From JBNKWA01 sp050299555 (GTDB taxonomy: Bacteria > Pseudomonadota > Alphaproteobacteria > Rhodobacterales > Rhodobacteraceae): a stretch of 16,856 bases of DNA. Made by a program: the position numbers and the translations under genes. Below are positions 1 to 7,094 of this stretch, in pieces; position 1 is the first letter of the stretch, and every line of letters begins with the position of its first letter. The stretch covers positions 1 through 16,856 of the forward strand of contig JBNKWA010000043.1 of assembly GCA_050299555.1 (NCBI GenBank), given 5' to 3'. The notes under the pieces are model-generated. The model made no database searches. It had not been told where the DNA came from and was given only the letters and a program-made list of their open reading frames with translations.

Positions 1-1
1 C

Positions 2-502
2 ATCTACGCCTATCGCATGCGGGAATATATCGCCCGCCAGGGCTTCACCGGTACCGGCAACCTCGCCGTGCGGCGTGAGGTCATGGCGGCGGTGGGCCCG
101 TTCGGCGGCATCCACATCGCCGAGGACCGCGACTGGGGCCAGCGGGCGCTGGCCCGCGGCCACCGCACCAGCTACGTGCCCGACATGGTGATCTACCACC
201 CGGCCCGGGAAAGCTTTGCCGAACTGGCCCGGAAATGGGACCGCAGCACCGGTCACGATTTCGAGGCCTATCGCGGCCGCCGGCTCGGCCGGCTGAAATG
301 GGCGCTGCGGGCACTGGCCGTGGCCGGCTCGCCCCTGGCCGAGATCCCGCGGCTGCTCTCCTCGCCGCGGGTGGCGGGCGCCCGCGAGCGCTGGCTGGCG
401 TTTCTCTGCCTCGTCCGCATCAGGGCATACCGGGCCCGGCGGATGCTGGGGCTCCTGCTCGGCGGCGACGGCAGGGCGCTGTCGGGGGCCTGGAACCGCT
501 AG
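2..502 (+). CDS. Glycosyltransferase family 2, C-terminal part (5' end outside window)
   Basis: The frame is open from the first complete codon and ends at TAG 500-502, giving 166 visible residues, so the N-terminal nucleotide-binding half lies upstream. Visible motifs are typical of the second half of GT-A fold, family 2 enzymes: TGTGNLAVRREV, then FGG..IAEDRDWGQRAL (the ED..W acceptor and catalytic-base region), then YVPDMVIYHPAR. Such enzymes move a sugar from a nucleotide donor to a lipid-linked or growing glycan at the cytoplasmic face of the membrane. The C-terminal 60 residues are Arg/Leu-rich and may bind the membrane. It converges on the toxin gene with 20 bp between them. The donor and acceptor sugars cannot be told. 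Confidence 0.85.
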   Translation: MYAYRMREYIARQGFTGTGNLAVRREVMAAVGPFGGIHIAEDRDWGQRALARGHRTSYVPDMVIYHPARESFAELARKWDRSTGHDFEAYRGRRLGRLKWALRALAVAGSPLAEIPRLLSSPRVAGARERWLAFLCLVRIRAYRARRMLGLLLGGDGRALSGAWNR

Positions 503-522
503 AGCAACGGTCCGGGAAGTGG

Positions 523-915
523 TCACCAGATGCGCTGCAGGGATGCCTCGGCAAGCGTGTCGAAGACCGTATCGGCCGAGACGAGCGCGGCGCCGCTCAG
601 GCTCGCGGTTGCACCAATAAGGCGGTCGAACGGGTCCCGGTGGAGCCAGGCGAAGCCTGCCGCCCGCAGCGCGATCTCGGGCGTCAGGGCCGCGACCAGG
701 CCGCCCTGCTCGCGCAGCAGGCCGTCCAGCCCATCGACCAGGGGCGCCATCTCGGGCCATTTGCCGAGCCGCACCTTCTGACCGATCTCGTAAAAGCTGA
801 TCGGGCTCACCCGAACCGCGCCGGCCTTGCCGATGGCCTCCAGCGCCGCCGGGCTGAGACGGGCCTCGTCCATGAGGCTCCAGACCCAGGCATGGGTATC
901 AAGCAGGACGTCCAG
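523..915 (-). CDS. PIN-domain toxin, VapC-like, apparent CTG start
   Basis: A PIN-fold ribonuclease, the toxin of a type II toxin-antitoxin pair. Read from CTG at 915 it has 130 residues and begins DVLLDTHAWVWSL, the normal start of the DTHAW subgroup. The four acidic residues of the metal site are visible: D6 (LLDTH), E43 (SFYEI), D97 (DPFDR) and D115 (SADTVF). The first ATG in frame (873) would remove D6. The codon before CTG is the antitoxin's TGA, so no upstream start exists in this frame. A GGAGG sits 8 bases before the CTG, inside the antitoxin's last codons. A GTG overlapping that TGA (919-917) is in another frame and stops after six codons. Either CTG is used, or a start mutation or frameshift has weakened the toxin. 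Confidence 0.8.
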   Translation of the reverse strand: MDVLLDTHAWVWSLMDEARLSPAALEAIGKAGAVRVSPISFYEIGQKVRLGKWPEMAPLVDGLDGLLREQGGLVAALTPEIALRAAGFAWLHRDPFDRLIGATASLSGAALVSADTVFDTLAEASLQRIW

Positions 916-1143
916 TCACCGCCCCTCCCACAGTGCAAGATCGTCATCCGGCATCGGTTCGAGGAAATCCGGACAATTCGAGACCCTGCCCCGGAGCAGG
1001 CCGGTCCTGAACCCAGCCTGCGGCAGGGGAACCAGCCGCACCACCGGCTTCGTGCCCTTGGCGATCACCACCTCTTCGCCACGCAGTGCGGCGTCGATCA
1101 GCTTCGACAGCTGCGTCTTGGCGGCGTGAACGGTGAACTGCAT
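916..1143 (-). CDS. Phd/YefM-type antitoxin, partner of the PIN toxin
   Basis: A 75-residue protein beginning MQFTVHAAKTQLSKLID and continuing GEEVVIAKGTKPVVRLVP, the usual Phd/YefM DNA-binding fold that also autoregulates the operon. The last 30 residues (LRGRVSNCPDFLEPMPDDDLALWEGR) are the acidic and aromatic tail that normally wraps around the toxin. I chose ATG 1143 because the reading upstream of it runs through a near-consensus promoter. The TTG at 1173 lies in that promoter's -35 box and cannot be transcribed from it. Its TGA (918-916) directly precedes the toxin's first codon in the same frame. Confidence 0.85.
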   Translation of the reverse strand: MQFTVHAAKTQLSKLIDAALRGEEVVIAKGTKPVVRLVPLPQAGFRTGLLRGRVSNCPDFLEPMPDDDLALWEGR

Positions 1144-1149
1144 GCAGCC

Positions 1150-1178
1150 ATCATAATTAGCTAACTTAGTCAAGTCAA
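1150..1178 (-). promoter_or_regulatory. Near-consensus sigma-70 promoter of the antitoxin-toxin operon, with an 8-bp palindrome in the spacer
   Basis: Read on the minus strand, TTGACT (1178-1173) is followed by a 17-base spacer and TATGAT (1155-1150). Only six bases separate the -10 box from the antitoxin ATG (1143), so the expected transcription start falls at or next to the A of ATG. There is therefore no room for a ribosome binding site. The spacer holds the perfect palindrome TTAGCTAA (1157-1164), a candidate operator for the antitoxin. This stretch is clearly more AT-rich than its surroundings. Confidence 0.7.
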
Positions 1179-1207
1179 GCGCGGCACCGGCTCTGGCCCC
1201 CGGGGCC

Positions 1208-2410
1208 CTACCCCGCCTTCAGCGCCAGATCCGCCACATGGGCGCCGATTGGGATCGCCGAGGTGGCCGCCGGCGACGGCGCGTTCAGCACGTGCACGCC
1301 GCGGCCGGTCTCGCGGATCAGGAAGTCATGCAGAAGCGTGCCGTCGGCCATCACCGCCTGGGCCCGGATGCCGGCCGGACAGGGCTCCAGATCGGCAAGC
1401 GTCAGCCCGGGGCAATAGCGCCGGCAGAGCGCCAGATAGGCGCGGCGGCTGAGCGAGCCCTTCATCTCGGCCAGGCCCGAGCGCCAGTGTCGCCCCGCCA
1501 GTCGCCAAAACCCCGGCCAGGAGAGCGTCGCGGCGGTGTCGCGCAGATCGACCGAGAACCGCGGATAGCCTTCGCGGGCCAGGCCCAGCACCGCGTTCGG
1601 CCCCACCGTCACCGAGCCGTCGATCATCCGCGTCAGGTGCACGCCAAGGAATGGCAGGGCCGGGTCCGGCACCGGGTAGATCAGCTGCCGGACGACCCCG
1701 TTCAGGCGCGCGTTCAGCCGGTAGTATTCGCCGCGAAACGGCACGATGCGAAGCCCCGGGTCGAGCCCGGCGAACCGGGCCACCCGGTCGGCCTGCAGCC
1801 CGGCGCAGGCGATCAGCCGCCCTGCCCCGAGGCTCTCGCCGCCGGCCAGCGTCAGGGTCACGCCCTCCTGCCCTTCGGCGATGCCGGTCACCGCCCGCCC
1901 GGTCAGCACCCGGCCGCCGCGGGCCGTGATCACCGCAGCCATGGCCCGGGCGATCGCCGGATAGTCGGTGATCCCGGTCGCGGCCACCCGGATCGCGGCC
2001 AGCCCGGCGATATTGGGCTCGGCGGCCCGTAGGGCGCCGGCGTCCAGCCGCTCGGGGTCGAGCCCGTTCTCGCGGCAGCGCGCCTCCAGCGCGTCGAGCC
2101 GGCCCAATTCCTCTGCCGCGGTCGCCACTACCAGCTTGCCGCATTGATCGACGGGGATGTCATGGGCCTTCGCAAAAGCGATGGTGGCGGCAACGCCCTC
2201 GCGGCAGAACCGCGCCTTGAGGCTGCCCGGCTGGTAATAGACCCCGGCATGGATGACGCCGGAATTGTGCCCGGTCTGGTGCAGGCCGGGCCCGTCCTCC
2301 TTCTCGATCACCGTGATCGTCGCCCCAGGGCGCCGCTCGCCCAGGGCCAGCGCCGTGGCCAGCCCCACGATGCCTCCGCCGATGATGGCGAAATCCGCGC
2401 GCGCTTGCAT
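1208..2410 (-). CDS. lhgO: L-2-hydroxyglutarate oxidase (FAD-dependent)
   Basis: A 400-residue flavoprotein of the DAO superfamily that oxidises L-2-hydroxyglutarate to 2-oxoglutarate and passes electrons to the membrane quinone pool. It acts in metabolite repair, or in glutarate and lysine breakdown. The FAD dinucleotide-binding motif IIGGGIVGLATAL starts at residue 9. The family signature HQTGHNSGVIHAGVYY lies at residues 44-59. The ending TGRGVHVLNAPSPAATSAIPIGAHVADLAL matches the C-terminal FAD-binding region. The length is close to that of E. coli LhgO. I prefer ATG 2410, twelve codons before the FAD strand leaves its first glycine, over GTG 2449. No clear ribosome binding site supports either. 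No csiD, gabD or other glutarate gene is nearby; it stands alone between a toxin-antitoxin pair and the parS sites. Confidence 0.9.
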   Translation of the reverse strand: MQARADFAIIGGGIVGLATALALGERRPGATITVIEKEDGPGLHQTGHNSGVIHAGVYYQPGSLKARFCREGVAATIAFAKAHDIPVDQCGKLVVATAAEELGRLDALEARCRENGLDPERLDAGALRAAEPNIAGLAAIRVAATGITDYPAIARAMAAVITARGGRVLTGRAVTGIAEGQEGVTLTLAGGESLGAGRLIACAGLQADRVARFAGLDPGLRIVPFRGEYYRLNARLNGVVRQLIYPVPDPALPFLGVHLTRMIDGSVTVGPNAVLGLAREGYPRFSVDLRDTAATLSWPGFWRLAGRHWRSGLAEMKGSLSRRAYLALCRRYCPGLTLADLEPCPAGIRAQAVMADGTLLHDFLIRETGRGVHVLNAPSPAATSAIPIGAHVADLALKAG

Positions 2411-2499
2411 TGCCCCTGCCCCGGTCCTTTGCCCTTGCGGCGCCGGCACTGCGCCCGGCTCACCCCCGATAAGCCATCGCCTGGCGAAGATCGAGATGC

Positions 2500-2515
2500 G
2501 TTTCGCGCGCGAAAC
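2500..2515. promoter_or_regulatory. parS: parS-like centromere palindrome, copy 1
   Basis: GTTTCGCGCGCGAAAC is a perfect 16-bp palindrome. It keeps the GTTTC...GAAAC arms of known ParB-binding sites but has a 6-bp rather than a 4-bp centre. It lies between lhgO and the 3' end of parB, with its centre 79 bp from copy 2. The arms and the position next to parB support a centromere role. Binding itself is inferred. Confidence 0.7.
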
Positions 2516-2578
2516 CGGCCGCGGACAAATCGCCGGAAAGTGCGTTTTTCGTGTTTATCATCAGTATGTTACAGTGAT

Positions 2579-2594
2579 GTTTCGCATGCGAAAC
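2579..2594. promoter_or_regulatory. parS: parS-like centromere palindrome, copy 2
   Basis: GTTTCGCATGCGAAAC is a perfect 16-bp palindrome, identical to copy 1 except for the two central bases. It ends 4 bases before the parB stop codon. Two copies of one rare palindrome on the same side of parB are very unlikely by chance. Between the copies lies an AT-richer stretch (2541-2578) with an imperfect inverted repeat, CATCA...TGATG, at 2559-2579. Confidence 0.75.
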
Positions 2595-2598
2595 GAGC

Positions 2599-3642
2599 TC
2601 AGTAATGGGCGATGAGGTTCCTGATCTGATCGAACAGGTTGTCATCGACCTTCGGCCCGTTCAGCTCCAACTTGATGCGCTGGCCTGAGCGGCGCGCCTG
2701 CATCCAGAGGCCGAGCTGGATCTGATGGCCGGGAAAGCGCCCGGGCCGGGTCTTGGATGGCAGCGGCTTCAGCAGCCGCTCCAGCGCCTTGATCTCGTCG
2801 GCGGGGGTGACCACCCTGCCCTTCTCGCCGGCATGGCGCAGCGCGTGCTCGATGCGCTCGATCTGATGGGTCTCGATCAGTTGCACCAGGCGCAGCCCCA
2901 ACCGCTCGCTCAGCCGCTCGGGAAAGCGGAACCTGCCGTCAAGCGCACGGTAGAGCTTGAGGAAGCTGCCGATCTTCGAGCGCTTCGCCCGGCTGACATT
3001 GGCATAGAGCGCAGACAGCGCCTCGGCCTCGCTGGCAAAGGCACCGCGCTCGACGCTGAGCGCCACGATCCGGGCCCGCTCATAGTGGCTGAGATCGGCA
3101 CGGATCTCGTTCTCCTCGACCATGGCGACATAGGCCGCGGCATCGCCGTCGGGCTGACGCACCAGTGCGCGGACGGTGGCGAAGCGCGGGTCCTCGGTCT
3201 CTTCCAGAAGCTGGCGCAGTGCCGTCAGCCGCCGCCAGCCCGAGATCAGCGCATAGCGTTCGCCACCCAGCGCGGTCACCTCGATGGGCGTGCGCTGACC
3301 GTGCTGGCCGAGGCTCGCCTTCAGCGCTGCCATTTCCTCGGTATTGGCGCGCACCGCCCCGGGCAGCCGGTCGCGGGCGAAATGCTCTGCCTCCACTGCG
3401 TCGATATCGAGATCGGTGACGAAACGCCCCTCGGCCCGGGCCCTGGCAAGGCCGTCGGTAATCTCGTCGAGCGCGGCCTGGGCGGCGGCATCGCCGGCTA
3501 CCCGGGCCACCGGCGCCCGCGGCTCGGCCGGTTTCGCTGCGAACGGCCCCGAGGGACCGGGCGTCAGCGCCGATTTCGTCTCCAGGCCGGCAGCCGTGGG
3601 CGCATGGGGCTCGGGTAGGGGGGCAAGGCGGCGGCGGGCCAT
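2599..3642 (-). CDS. parB: Plasmid partition protein ParB (centromere-binding, ParB/Srx fold)
   Basis: A 347-residue ParB-family protein that binds parS and links the plasmid to ParA. The first 50 residues are a Pro/Ala-rich basic tail like those that stimulate ParA ATPase. The ParB/Srx domain spans about residues 70-200, with SGWRRLTALR at 134-143 (equivalent of the GERR box) and ENEIRADLSHYERA at 177-190. A helix-turn-helix region follows (about 195-230), and the end (PGHQIQLGLWMQARRSGQRIKLELNG) matches the plasmid ParB C-terminal region. ATG 3642 is chosen because its A is also the last base of the parA stop (TGATG), which implies translational coupling. The two parS-like palindromes lie directly downstream. 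Confidence 0.92.
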   Translation of the reverse strand: MARRRLAPLPEPHAPTAAGLETKSALTPGPSGPFAAKPAEPRAPVARVAGDAAAQAALDEITDGLARARAEGRFVTDLDIDAVEAEHFARDRLPGAVRANTEEMAALKASLGQHGQRTPIEVTALGGERYALISGWRRLTALRQLLEETEDPRFATVRALVRQPDGDAAAYVAMVEENEIRADLSHYERARIVALSVERGAFASEAEALSALYANVSRAKRSKIGSFLKLYRALDGRFRFPERLSERLGLRLVQLIETHQIERIEHALRHAGEKGRVVTPADEIKALERLLKPLPSKTRPGRFPGHQIQLGLWMQARRSGQRIKLELNGPKVDDNLFDQIRNLIAHY

Positions 3643-5063
3643 CAGGCGGTCTCCTTCTCGGGGGTCGTCCCTGGGGTCTTCTCGGCGGCCAGTTCGTCGC
3701 GTCGCCAGGCGCCGATCAGCAGCCGCTTGAAGGCGGCATAGGTGAGATCGAAGGTCTCGCGGCCGCGGATGTAGGTGTCGCGGTTGAAGTCGCGGTAATC
3801 GGCCTCGTAGATGCCGTTGACCTGCTCGCCAGCCTGGCCGACCAGAGCGGTGAATTCCTGCCGGACCGGGCTCATGGCCGGCCCCAGATAAGCCTGGACC
3901 AGCCCGGCGAGCTCCATCTGCTGGCTGGCATCGTAACGGGTGATGACGGTCCGGACCGCGTCCCACTCGAAGGCAAGGCCGGGGCGCCCCAACGCCCGGG
4001 CGGCGGCGTTCTCGCCCGCCTCGATGGACTGGAAGGTGGATTGCAGCATGTCGAAGAAGCGGCCGGTGGAATCGAACTCCAGGAACGAGGCGCCCATGGG
4101 CACCAGAAGGATATCGGCGGCCGCCAGCCCGTTGATGGTCAGATAGCCGAGCGCCGGCGGGGTATCGAGCACGATCAGATCATAGGCGTCGAGCAACCCG
4201 TCGCGGGCAAGCGCGTTCGACAGCGCGTCCCACAGCTTCCAGCCGCGCAGGCCCATGCGCCAGACCGGGATCTGGAACTCGGCCCAGTAGAGGTTCAGCT
4301 GCGCCCCGATCAGGTCGATATTGGGCCAGTGGGTCTTGCTGACGACATCGGCCGCGGTCGCTTCCAGCGCCGTGTCCAGCGTCGGATCGAGGGGCAGGGG
4401 GGCCTCGCCACGATCGGCACGGCGGCGGTTCTCGGCCTGCAGGCCAAGCGCATAGTCGCGGGCGATCAGCGGAAAGACGGTCTGCCATTCGCTATCCGGG
4501 CGGCCGCCGAAGATCGAGGTCATCGAGCCCTGGCTGTCGAGGTCGACCACCAGCACCCGGTAGCCGTCGAGCGCCGCTGACATGGCCAGATGCGCCGCAG
4601 TCGAGGTCTTGCCGACGCCGCCCTTGAAATTGGCCAGCGCCACCACCTTGGCCGGCAGCCCGGCCGGGCGATAGGGCAGGTAGGGTTTGGCGCGGCTGCC
4701 CTCGGCGGCGAAGAAGGCGCGCAGGCGCAGCACCTCGTCGAGGCTGAACCACTTGGCGCCGGCGGCGGTTTCGCTGCGGCCCTGGGGCAGGACCGGGTTG
4801 GCCCGGAGCACGCGGCGGAAATGCGCCGGCGCCACCGGGATCAGGTAGCGGGTGATCTCCCAGGTGGAGAAGAGCCGCAGCTGGCGGCTGCCGTCGGGGG
4901 AATGGCCGCGGCGGACCAGGTCGTCGCGCCCGGCTGCGGCGGCTGCGGCAGCGTGGGCGAAATCGTCCGTGCCCACTGGAATGCCCAGTTCCTTGAGCGC
5001 CTGATCGGGATCGATGCCGAAATAAGGTGGGTGGGCGCTGTCGCCCGCTACTGTCCTGCTCAT
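3642..5063 (-). CDS. parA: Plasmid partition ATPase ParA (type Ia, with N-terminal winged helix)
   Basis: A 473-residue ATPase that powers plasmid segregation over the nucleoid. The deviant Walker A motif FKGGVGKTST has its signature lysine at K147 and the P-loop lysine at K152. Walker A' is VVDLDSQGS (D174, D176), and LIVLDTPPALGYLTINGLAAADILLVP is the Walker B region. Residues 60-120 (FSTWEITRYLIPVAPAHFRR ... KWFSLDEVLRLRAFF) form the DNA-binding domain of type Ia ParA, so it probably represses its own promoter. ATG 5063 gives the expected N terminus. In-frame starts further upstream only add unrelated residues from the origin region. It leads a two-gene operon with parB, divergent from repA. 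Confidence 0.93.
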   Translation of the reverse strand: MSRTVAGDSAHPPYFGIDPDQALKELGIPVGTDDFAHAAAAAAAGRDDLVRRGHSPDGSRQLRLFSTWEITRYLIPVAPAHFRRVLRANPVLPQGRSETAAGAKWFSLDEVLRLRAFFAAEGSRAKPYLPYRPAGLPAKVVALANFKGGVGKTSTAAHLAMSAALDGYRVLVVDLDSQGSMTSIFGGRPDSEWQTVFPLIARDYALGLQAENRRRADRGEAPLPLDPTLDTALEATAADVVSKTHWPNIDLIGAQLNLYWAEFQIPVWRMGLRGWKLWDALSNALARDGLLDAYDLIVLDTPPALGYLTINGLAAADILLVPMGASFLEFDSTGRFFDMLQSTFQSIEAGENAAARALGRPGLAFEWDAVRTVITRYDASQQMELAGLVQAYLGPAMSPVRQEFTALVGQAGEQVNGIYEADYRDFNRDTYIRGRETFDLTYAAFKRLLIGAWRRDELAAEKTPGTTPEKETA

Positions 5064-5251
5064 GGGTTCCCGCCTGCCCGGATGTGCCGCGTTTTCGGAA
5101 AGATACCACAAAAAGCAGTACATGGAACCAAAAGCGTAACCTGATGGGCAACGGCCGGCTGATTCGCTTGTTTTCCTAGGCTTTTTTGGCGCGTCCGCAG
5201 GTGTTTGCACGGCGGCAGGGCAGAGCCTAGCGGCGGCGAAGCGCCGATTGC

Positions 5252-5282
5252 CAGTGTTATTTGCTGTTAGAGTCAGTGTTAT
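5252..5282 (+). repeat. Direct repeat pair CAGTGTTAT, 22-bp period
   Basis: CAGTGTTAT occurs at 5252-5260 and again at 5274-5282, exactly 22 bp start to start (two helical turns). A shortened form, GTGTTA, appears at 5493-5498 just before the last AACCACG copy. The period equals that of the neighbouring iterons, which suggests proteins bound on one face of the helix. Confidence 0.6.
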
Positions 5283-5361
5283 GGGATGGGTTGCGATGCA
5301 TCCTGACCAGCCCTGAGCCCTTGCTGGCAAGGCTCGATATGGGGGCGCCGGGCAGAGGCAG

Positions 5362-5509
5362 TGAATCCGCAACCACGAACAGGCGACTCCGAAACCACGC
5401 GCGTGCGATTCCACAACCACGTCGGGAACCGGTGCGCCTGGGCGTTGGCGGGGGCAGGCGGCTTGCGTGGCGCGTGGGCGCTGCTAGGCTGGGTGTTAAT
5501 GAAACCACG
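5362..5509 (+). repeat. Candidate replication iterons, AACCACG core at 22-bp steps
   Basis: The core AACCACG starts at 5371, 5393 and 5415, exactly 22 bp apart. A looser shared leader precedes it (GAATCCGC, GACTCCGA, GATTCCAC). A fourth core starts at 5503, which is 88 bp or four periods after the third. The second and fourth copies share GAAACCACG. No copy is visible at the three intervening positions. Iterons of this spacing next to an initiator gene are the usual binding sites for plasmid Rep proteins. RepA binding here is inferred. Confidence 0.65.
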
Positions 5510-5538
5510 ATCCCCGAAAAGGGGATGGCACAGGCAGA

Positions 5539-6639
5539 ATGAGCGGGCAGGGAACGGGTATGGCTGTGGCGAGCGGGTCGGGGCAGGGCACCGGGCGGAC
5601 AGCCGGCGCGCTTCTGCCGGAGCGTCACCCGGTGCCGGATTTCTTTCTTTGCGACGTGCTGGCGCCGTCGCCGAAGGACGACATGGCGTCCATGGAGCAT
5701 CCGGTCTTCTCGCTCTCGACCCGGCCGGATACCAGGGTGCTGCGCTATGAGCACGGGGCGACGCGGATCGAGATCACGCCCTCGGTCAAGGGGCTGGCGA
5801 CGATCCACGACAAGGACGTGCTGATCTACTGCATCAGCCAGCTGATGGCGGCGGTAAATGCGGGGCGGCCGCTGGGGCCCTCGGGCGGGCGCACGCTGCA
5901 GCTCACCGCCCGCGACCTGCTGGTGGCCACCAACCGCGAGACCTCGGGCGACGGCTACCGGCGGCTGAGGGAGGCGCTGGAGCGGCTGTCGGGGACCCGG
6001 ATCGTGACCACGCTCGAGACGGGTGGCACCGAGACCACCAGCGGCTTCGGGCTGATAGAGAGCTGGCAGATCGTGCGACGCACCCGTGCCGGGCGCATGG
6101 TCTCGGCCCGGGTGACGCTGAGCGACTGGCTGCACCGGGCGGTGCTGGCGAAGTCGGTTCTGACCATCAGCCGCGACTATTTCCGGCTCAGGAAGCCGCT
6201 GGAGCGGCGGCTCTATGAGATTGCCCGCAAGCATTGCGGCCGGCAGCGGGAATGGCGCATCGGCTTGGCACTGCTGCTGAAGAAGACCGGGTCGGCCAGC
6301 CCGCTGCGGGTGTTCCGCAAGATGCTCCGCGACATCGCCGCCGAGGACCACCTGCCGGATTACCGCATCGCGCTCGGTGCGGGCGATATCGTCACGGTGA
6401 CCAACCGGGCCCGGGCTGCAAAGCAGAACGGGGCAGGGCAGGGGCAGGGCGCGCTGGCGCTGCCGCCGCTCGACCCCGAAACCGTCGCCGCCGCCCGGGC
6501 CGCAGCACCGGGACGCGACGTTTATGCGCTGGAGGCGGAATGGCGCGGCTGGTGGGCGACCAGCGGGCGCGAGCCGCCGCGGGATGCGGCCCGCGCGTTT
6601 GTCGCCTTCTGCGGCCGCAAGGGCAGGGCGGGGGGATAG
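5539..6639 (+). CDS. repA: Plasmid replication initiator, RPA (replication initiator protein A) family
   Basis: A 366-residue initiator of the RPA family found on alphaproteobacterial plasmids. The conserved core starts LLPERHPVPDFFLCDVLAP..KDDMASMEHPVFSLSTRPD at about residue 29. It continues with ITPSVKGLATIHDKDVLIYC, the winged-helix segment RDLLVATNRETSGDGYRRLREALERLSGTRI, then FRLRKPLERRLYEIARKHCG. It should bind the iterons upstream and open the origin. Residues 1-28 are a Gly/Ser-rich extension, so later ATGs (5560 or 5683) are possible, though 5683 would cut into the family core. The C-terminal part (about 290-366) is a second helical segment, ALEAEWRGWWATSGREPPRDAARAFVAFCGRKG. parA is divergent; a toxin-antitoxin pair converges 29 bp downstream. 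Confidence 0.9.
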   Translation: MSGQGTGMAVASGSGQGTGRTAGALLPERHPVPDFFLCDVLAPSPKDDMASMEHPVFSLSTRPDTRVLRYEHGATRIEITPSVKGLATIHDKDVLIYCISQLMAAVNAGRPLGPSGGRTLQLTARDLLVATNRETSGDGYRRLREALERLSGTRIVTTLETGGTETTSGFGLIESWQIVRRTRAGRMVSARVTLSDWLHRAVLAKSVLTISRDYFRLRKPLERRLYEIARKHCGRQREWRIGLALLLKKTGSASPLRVFRKMLRDIAAEDHLPDYRIALGAGDIVTVTNRARAAKQNGAGQGQGALALPPLDPETVAAARAAAPGRDVYALEAEWRGWWATSGREPPRDAARAFVAFCGRKGRAGG

Positions 6640-6668
6640 ACCGCGGTTTCCCCCCGGCCGACGAGCGG

Positions 6669-7094
6669 TCAGGCCGGTGGTACCCCTTCGGCGCCTGCGG
6701 CCTCGGCCAGGCGCGTGTCGAGGGTGGCGAGCGGGCAGCCGAGCCGGAGCGCGAGATCCAGGTAGAGCGCGTCGTAGACACTGAGCCGGTGCGTCCGGGC
6801 CAACCGCAGCACCGCCGCCTCGTCGGGGTCGTGGTCGTGGCGGATGCCGAGTCCGGCGACGGCGGCGAGGAAGGCCTCGGCCGTGCCCGTCGGCAGCCGG
6901 CCGCGGCGCTCGGAGACGATCAGGATGTTCCTCAGCTCGGCCCAGAACAGCCACGGCGCCGCCAGCCCGGCCGCCGCGGTGGCGCGGTCGAGTAGCCCCG
7001 CCGGCGCTGCCTCGTCGGGCATCAGCCAAGCGACGACGGCGGAGGCATCGAGGACCAGGGTCGTTCGGGTAGCGCTGGCCGCGACAGGACTCAC
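6669..7094 (-). CDS. vapC: PIN-domain ribonuclease toxin, VapC family
   Basis: A 141-residue type II toxin with a complete PIN active site: D16 (LVLDASAVVAWL), E53 (FWAELRN), D108 (SVYDALYLDLA) and D126 (ATLDTRLAEAA). VapC enzymes cut tRNA or rRNA when the antitoxin is lost. GTG 7094 is chosen because it overlaps the antitoxin stop by four bases (GTGA), the usual coupling in these operons. It belongs to a different PIN subgroup from the toxin at 523-915, so the two pairs are not recent duplicates. It converges with repA. Confidence 0.92.
   Translation of the reverse strand: MSPVAASATRTTLVLDASAVVAWLMPDEAAPAGLLDRATAAAGLAAPWLFWAELRNILIVSERRGRLPTGTAEAFLAAVAGLGIRHDHDPDEAAVLRLARTHRLSVYDALYLDLALRLGCPLATLDTRLAEAAGAEGVPPA

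Larger units (their letters stand above)
5064..5538. other. Putative replication origin and divergent parA/repA regulatory region
   Basis: This 475-bp gap separates the divergent parA and repA genes and has no credible gene of its own. It holds a pair of CAGTGTTAT repeats (5252 and 5274) and a cluster of AACCACG repeats (5371-5421 and 5503-5509), both at 22-bp spacing. The stretch 5247-5282 is AT-richer than its surroundings and could be the melting region. T-rich runs at 5169-5188 and 5548-free leader sequence before parA give no clear promoter. A small hairpin, CGGCG-AAG-CGCCG, is at 5234-5246. No exact DnaA box was found; TCCACA at 5410-5415 matches only the 3' half of one. The origin role rests on position and repeats. 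Confidence 0.65.

Noticed and set aside
523..873. Toxin reading frame starting at ATG 873
   Set aside because: It lacks the LLDTH motif with the first catalytic Asp, which is encoded in frame just upstream.
916..1173. Antitoxin start at TTG 1173
   Set aside because: The TTG and the next ten codons lie inside the -35/-10 promoter; ATG 1143 gives the family's normal N terminus.
1195..1207. GGCCCC-C-GGGGCC as a terminator for lhgO
   Set aside because: The symmetric stem leaves a one-base loop, and no U-tract follows on the minus strand.
3642..5420. 592-residue ParA extended upstream into the origin region
   Set aside because: The extra residues resemble nothing, cover the repeat region, and the normal ParA N terminus begins at ATG 5063.
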